Shown: positions 61,672 through 64,000 of the stretch, in pieces
How positions within the stretch are numbered: position 1 is the first letter of the stretch
How the letters are laid out: every line of letters begins with the position of its first letter
Origin: an uncultured Alistipes sp.
Lineage (GTDB): Bacteria > Bacteroidota > Bacteroidia > Bacteroidales > Rikenellaceae
Length of the DNA stretch: 64,000 bases
Reading direction: 5' to 3'
Assembly: GCA_910587675.1 (NCBI GenBank)
Contig: CAJUMU010000002.1
Coordinates: 62,001 to 126,000, forward strand
Program-made: the position numbers and the translations under genes
The notes under the pieces: model-generated
Databases searched by the model: none
What the model was told of the DNA's origin: nothing
The model's input: the letters and a program-made list of their open reading frames with translations, nothing else

Positions 61672-61714
61672 GCAGTTCGCAGAACTGCGCGGCTCTCCGC
61701 AGGCTGCGGGCCCG
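61672..61714. repeat. Fragment of a structured repeat
   Basis: Triloop hairpin GCAGTTC-GCA-GAACTGC (61672-61688) followed by CTCCGCAGGCTGCGGGCCC, resembling a mix of family 1 and family 2 parts. Confidence 0.5.
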
Positions 61715-61732
61715 ACATTATTTATAGGATCT

Positions 61733-61765
61733 AAAAAAATCGGCCCCGCCGAGAAGCGGAGCCGA
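61733..61765 (-). terminator. Terminator of the isomerase-like gene
   Basis: On the minus strand TCGGCTCCGC pairs with GCGGGGCCGA (one bulge) around a short loop, followed by TTTTTTT. It lies 24 nt past the stop codon. Confidence 0.8.
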
Positions 61766-61788
61766 ATGAACCGTTATGTTGCCGAGGG

Positions 61789-62613
61789 TTATTTGGTGGC
61801 GTCGCAAACGCCTCGCAGATAGCCTATCGACTCGGCCACGCCCGGGTGGGGATTGTCGCCGTTCTTCTCGAATTCGAGCGACACCACGCCTTTGTAACCG
61901 ATCTTGCGCAGAGTCTCGACGATGGGTTTGAAGTCCATCACGCCGCGACCCATCTCCCAAGTTTGACCTTTCTTCGAGGCTTCGCTCTCGTCCTTGATAT
62001 GGATGTCGTAAATCCAGTCCTTGTATTTCTTGATGTCTTTCACGATGTCCTCGCCCATACGCACCGAGTGGCCGAGGTCCATGCAGCAGCCGACGCCGAG
62101 TTTGGGATCCTTCACCAGCTCCACCACCTTTTGGATGTTGGGGAAAGGCTGGCCGTCGGGACCGTGGGTGTGGATGGCTACCTTGATGCCCGTGTCGGCG
62201 ACCTTCGCGATCACATAATCGATGAGTTCGTAGGTCGGCACGCCGATGAACACATCCGAACCGTAACGCTCGGCATAGGCGAACGCGCGGTCCACGTCGG
62301 CCTCGTTACGCATGTAGATGGGGCCGAGAATGTAACCCTCGACGCCGTGGGCGGCGCACTTGGCCTTGAAAGCCTCCATCTGCTCCGCGGTGGAGTCGAG
62401 CGGGAGCCAGAAATCTTTTACCGACAGATACTTCACACCCATGCTTTGGAGGTACTTCAGAGTTCGGTCGATGTCGAATTTGCGGTAGGTGTAGCCCGCG
62501 ACGCCGATTCGGAAATCGTCCGAACCGCGTTTGCCCGTCACCAACTGTGCCTCGGCGGGCATGACGAACGCCAGCAACGAAGCCAATGTCAGAAGACGAA
62601 AAAGTCTTTTCAT
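61789..62613 (-). CDS. Secreted sugar-phosphate isomerase/epimerase-like TIM-barrel protein
   Basis: The 274-residue protein belongs to the xylose-isomerase-like/AP-endonuclease-2 TIM-barrel superfamily. FRIGVAGYTYRKFD begins strand 1, with metal-site candidates in HTHGPDGQPFPN, MDLGHSVRMGED, YDIHIKDES and the final VSLEFEKNG. A signal peptide (about 1-22, ending AEA) directs it out of the cytoplasm, so the substrate is likely a free sugar or sugar derivative. No carbohydrate operon surrounds it. Confidence 0.82.
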   Translation of the reverse strand: MKRLFRLLTLASLLAFVMPAEAQLVTGKRGSDDFRIGVAGYTYRKFDIDRTLKYLQSMGVKYLSVKDFWLPLDSTAEQMEAFKAKCAAHGVEGYILGPIYMRNEADVDRAFAYAERYGSDVFIGVPTYELIDYVIAKVADTGIKVAIHTHGPDGQPFPNIQKVVELVKDPKLGVGCCMDLGHSVRMGEDIVKDIKKYKDWIYDIHIKDESEASKKGQTWEMGRGVMDFKPIVETLRKIGYKGVVSLEFEKNGDNPHPGVAESIGYLRGVCDATK

Positions 62614-62651
62614 GGATTTTAAGATTAAATTAGTAATAGGTCAATTCACTG

Positions 62652-62683
62652 CAAAATTATGAATAAAACCTCTAAACGGCAAG
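62652..62683 (-). promoter_or_regulatory. Promoter of the isomerase-like gene
   Basis: On the minus strand CTTG (62683-62680), 20 nt, TAATTTTG (62659-62652), about 39 nt upstream of the start codon. Confidence 0.6.
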
Positions 62684-62711
62684 CGCTTTTCCCCGAAATT
62701 CGCCGCTATCG

Positions 62712-63914
62712 TCAATCCATGTCGTAATGCTTGGCCAGACCTCCGCCCGAGGTTTCGCGATAGAGGCTCGGCAGATTGTGGCCCGTCTCTTTCATGACGT
62801 CCACCACCTTGTCGAACTTGACGCGGTGTCGTCCGTCGGAGAGTATGGCGAACGTGGCCGAGTCGATGGCACGCGCCGCCGCCACGGCGTTGCGCTCGAT
62901 GCAGGGTATCTGCACCAATCCGCACACGGGGTCGCACGTGAGGCCCAAGTGGTGCTCCAAAGCCATCTCGGCCGCATATTCGATCTGCGCGGGCGTGCCG
63001 CCCATGAGCTGGCACGCGGCAGCGGCAGCCATTGCGCACGCAACGCCTATTTCGCCCTGACAGCCCACCTCGGCTCCCGAGATCGAAGCGTTGGTCTTCA
63101 CCACGTTGCCGAATACGCCAGCGGTGGCGAGCGCGCGGAGGATACGTATGGGGCGGTAGCTGTTGACGTCCGCCAGATGGTAGAGCACCGCGGGCAGCAC
63201 GCCGCACGATCCGCAAGTGGGGGCCGTTACGACCGGTCCGCCCGAGGCGTTCTCCTCGGCGGTGGCCAAGGCATAGGCATAGAGTCGCGAGCGGTTGCTT
63301 ACCGACGGCGCGTACTCTTTGGACTTGACCCAATAGGTGCAGGCCTTGCGTGCGACCTTCAGACCGCCCGGCAGCACGCCGTCGTTGTTGAGCCCGTTGT
63401 CGATGGTGTCGCACATGGCGGTCCAGATATTTTCCAGATATTCCCAAATGTCGGATTTGTCGTAATCCTGCACGTACTCCCAGAAACTCTTACCCTCGCG
63501 CTCGCACCAGTCGAGGATCTCGGCTATGGTGCCGAGAGGGTATACCGTGTTGTCCGACACGTAAGGCGTTTCGGGGTTGGCGATGGTGCCGCCGCCCACG
63601 CTGAATATAGTCCAGCTGTCGATCGTCGCGCCGTCGCGCAAGGCCTCGAACAACATGCCGTTGGTGTGGAAATCGAGCACCACGTCGGGCTTCCACACTA
63701 TTTCGGTCGGCGCGACCTTCTCCAGCACGTCGGTTATCGCCACGTCGGTGAGGTGGCCTCGGCCCGTGGCGGCGAGGGAGCCGTACAACGTCACGCGGAA
63801 CGAATCGACGCGATTCCCGCGCGAGAGGAAACTTTCGGCCGCCTTTTTCGGGCCCATGGTGTGGCTGCTCGACGGACCGTTGCCCGTCTTATATAACTCT
63901 TTAAGCGATTCCAT
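62712..63914 (-). CDS. sdaA: L-serine ammonia-lyase, iron-sulfur type, single chain
   Basis: The 400-residue enzyme deaminates L-serine to pyruvate with an oxygen-sensitive [4Fe-4S] cluster. The N-terminal beta domain starts GNGPSSSHTMGPKKAAESF, the conserved serine-rich motif. The alpha domain has TAPTCGSCGVLPAVL and LTCDPVCGLVQIPCIERN, which hold the cluster cysteines. It is a fused alpha/beta type. It ends with a Lys-His-Tyr-Asp-Met-Asp tail. The pyruvate produced can enter the ppdK-linked PEP pool. Confidence 0.96.
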   Translation of the reverse strand: MESLKELYKTGNGPSSSHTMGPKKAAESFLSRGNRVDSFRVTLYGSLAATGRGHLTDVAITDVLEKVAPTEIVWKPDVVLDFHTNGMLFEALRDGATIDSWTIFSVGGGTIANPETPYVSDNTVYPLGTIAEILDWCEREGKSFWEYVQDYDKSDIWEYLENIWTAMCDTIDNGLNNDGVLPGGLKVARKACTYWVKSKEYAPSVSNRSRLYAYALATAEENASGGPVVTAPTCGSCGVLPAVLYHLADVNSYRPIRILRALATAGVFGNVVKTNASISGAEVGCQGEIGVACAMAAAAACQLMGGTPAQIEYAAEMALEHHLGLTCDPVCGLVQIPCIERNAVAAARAIDSATFAILSDGRHRVKFDKVVDVMKETGHNLPSLYRETSGGGLAKHYDMD

Positions 63915-63968
63915 AACAGATCGGTTGTATGTTTTTATTTTTATTCGGTTATTCGCAAAAAATGACGG

Positions 63969-64000
63969 CGGTTCGCCGACAGCGGAGGATGCACGAGCCT
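63969..64000. repeat. Structured intergenic repeat, family 1, copy C (cut by the window end)
   Basis: CGGTTCGCCGACAGCGGAGG matches the first arm of the copies at 36914 and 61556. The remainder lies beyond the window. Confidence 0.6.

Larger units (their letters stand above)
60855..61788. other. 934-nt non-coding region with several structured elements
   Basis: No credible protein gene is present. It holds, from left to right, three hairpins (60993-61045), the triple repeat and candidate RNA (61046-61240), an inverted-repeat element (61318-61500), two structured repeats (61556-61714) and the terminator of the next minus-strand gene. It is the longest non-coding stretch of the window. Confidence 0.75.

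Noticed and set aside
1..64000. CRISPR array, insertion sequence, prophage or integrase
   Set aside because: No regularly spaced repeats, transposase or integrase motifs, or phage structural genes were found.

Overview
The window reads as chromosomal DNA of a G+C-rich member of the order Bacteroidales, most likely an Alistipes-like member of the Rikenellaceae (inference). Reasons: many genes are preceded by the Bacteroidota-type promoter (TTTG-like -33, about 19-21 nt, TAnnTTTG at -7); there are fimbrillin, DUF5119, DUF3575, BACON, GLPGLI and Oar-like TonB-receptor proteins, a split LysO and a Kdo transferase; and strong ribosome-binding sites are largely absent. No phage, insertion sequence, CRISPR array or rRNA was seen. 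About 48 protein genes and one tRNA (initiator Met) are supported.

Layout. 0-2.7 kb: end of thyA, folA, and a secreted GH127-type glycosidase. 2.8-7.8 kb: a five-gene heterodisulfide-reductase-like (Hdr) electron-transfer cluster ending in a membrane cytochrome b/HdrD fusion, then initiator tRNA. 8-12.3 kb: SGNH esterase, TolC-type outer-membrane lipoprotein, POT peptide transporter. 12.5-19 kb (minus strand): a fimbrial operon (OmpA-DUF3575 fusion, DUF5119, two fimbrillins). 19.3-24.2 kb: mnmA, a degenerate EEP-fold protein, ppdK. 24.4-30.2 kb (minus): glyS-ruvX-def, radC, and acpP-fabF-rnc. 30.3-37 kb: pepE, yraN, waaA, a BACON/LamG lipoprotein, and two divergent glycan-type genes. 37-43 kb: GLPGLI protein with a TonB-type barrel, split lysO, queA. 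43-46 kb: an A+T-rich lipoprotein and prfC. 46-53.5 kb (minus): pyrC-carA-carB-pyrK-pyrD, the early de novo pyrimidine steps, with thyA/folA of dTMP synthesis at the other end of the window. 53.5-60.9 kb: Oar-like receptor, YqaA-type membrane protein, DUF3575 and OmpA-like pair, small lipoprotein, NTase-HEPN protein. 61.8-64 kb: secreted sugar-isomerase-like protein and sdaA.

Most unusual signals. (1) The pyrC 5' region has promoter, 41-codon U-rich reading frame, intrinsic terminator, then pyrC, the arrangement of a pyrL-type attenuator. (2) Upstream of the NTase-HEPN gene, three copies of a 15-17 nt sequence in alternating orientation allow two mutually exclusive long RNA helices, one followed by a U run, beside UUCG- and GAAA-capped hairpins: a candidate RNA switch or small RNA. 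(3) A family of about 80-95 nt intergenic structured repeats has a conserved core and an edge hairpin whose sequence changes while pairing is kept. (4) Four G9/C9 tracts lie in or just before surface genes (fimbrial OmpA fusion, its leader, BACON lipoprotein, glycosyltransferase), suggesting phase variation. (5) The EEP-fold protein and the NTase-HEPN protein have both lost key catalytic residues.
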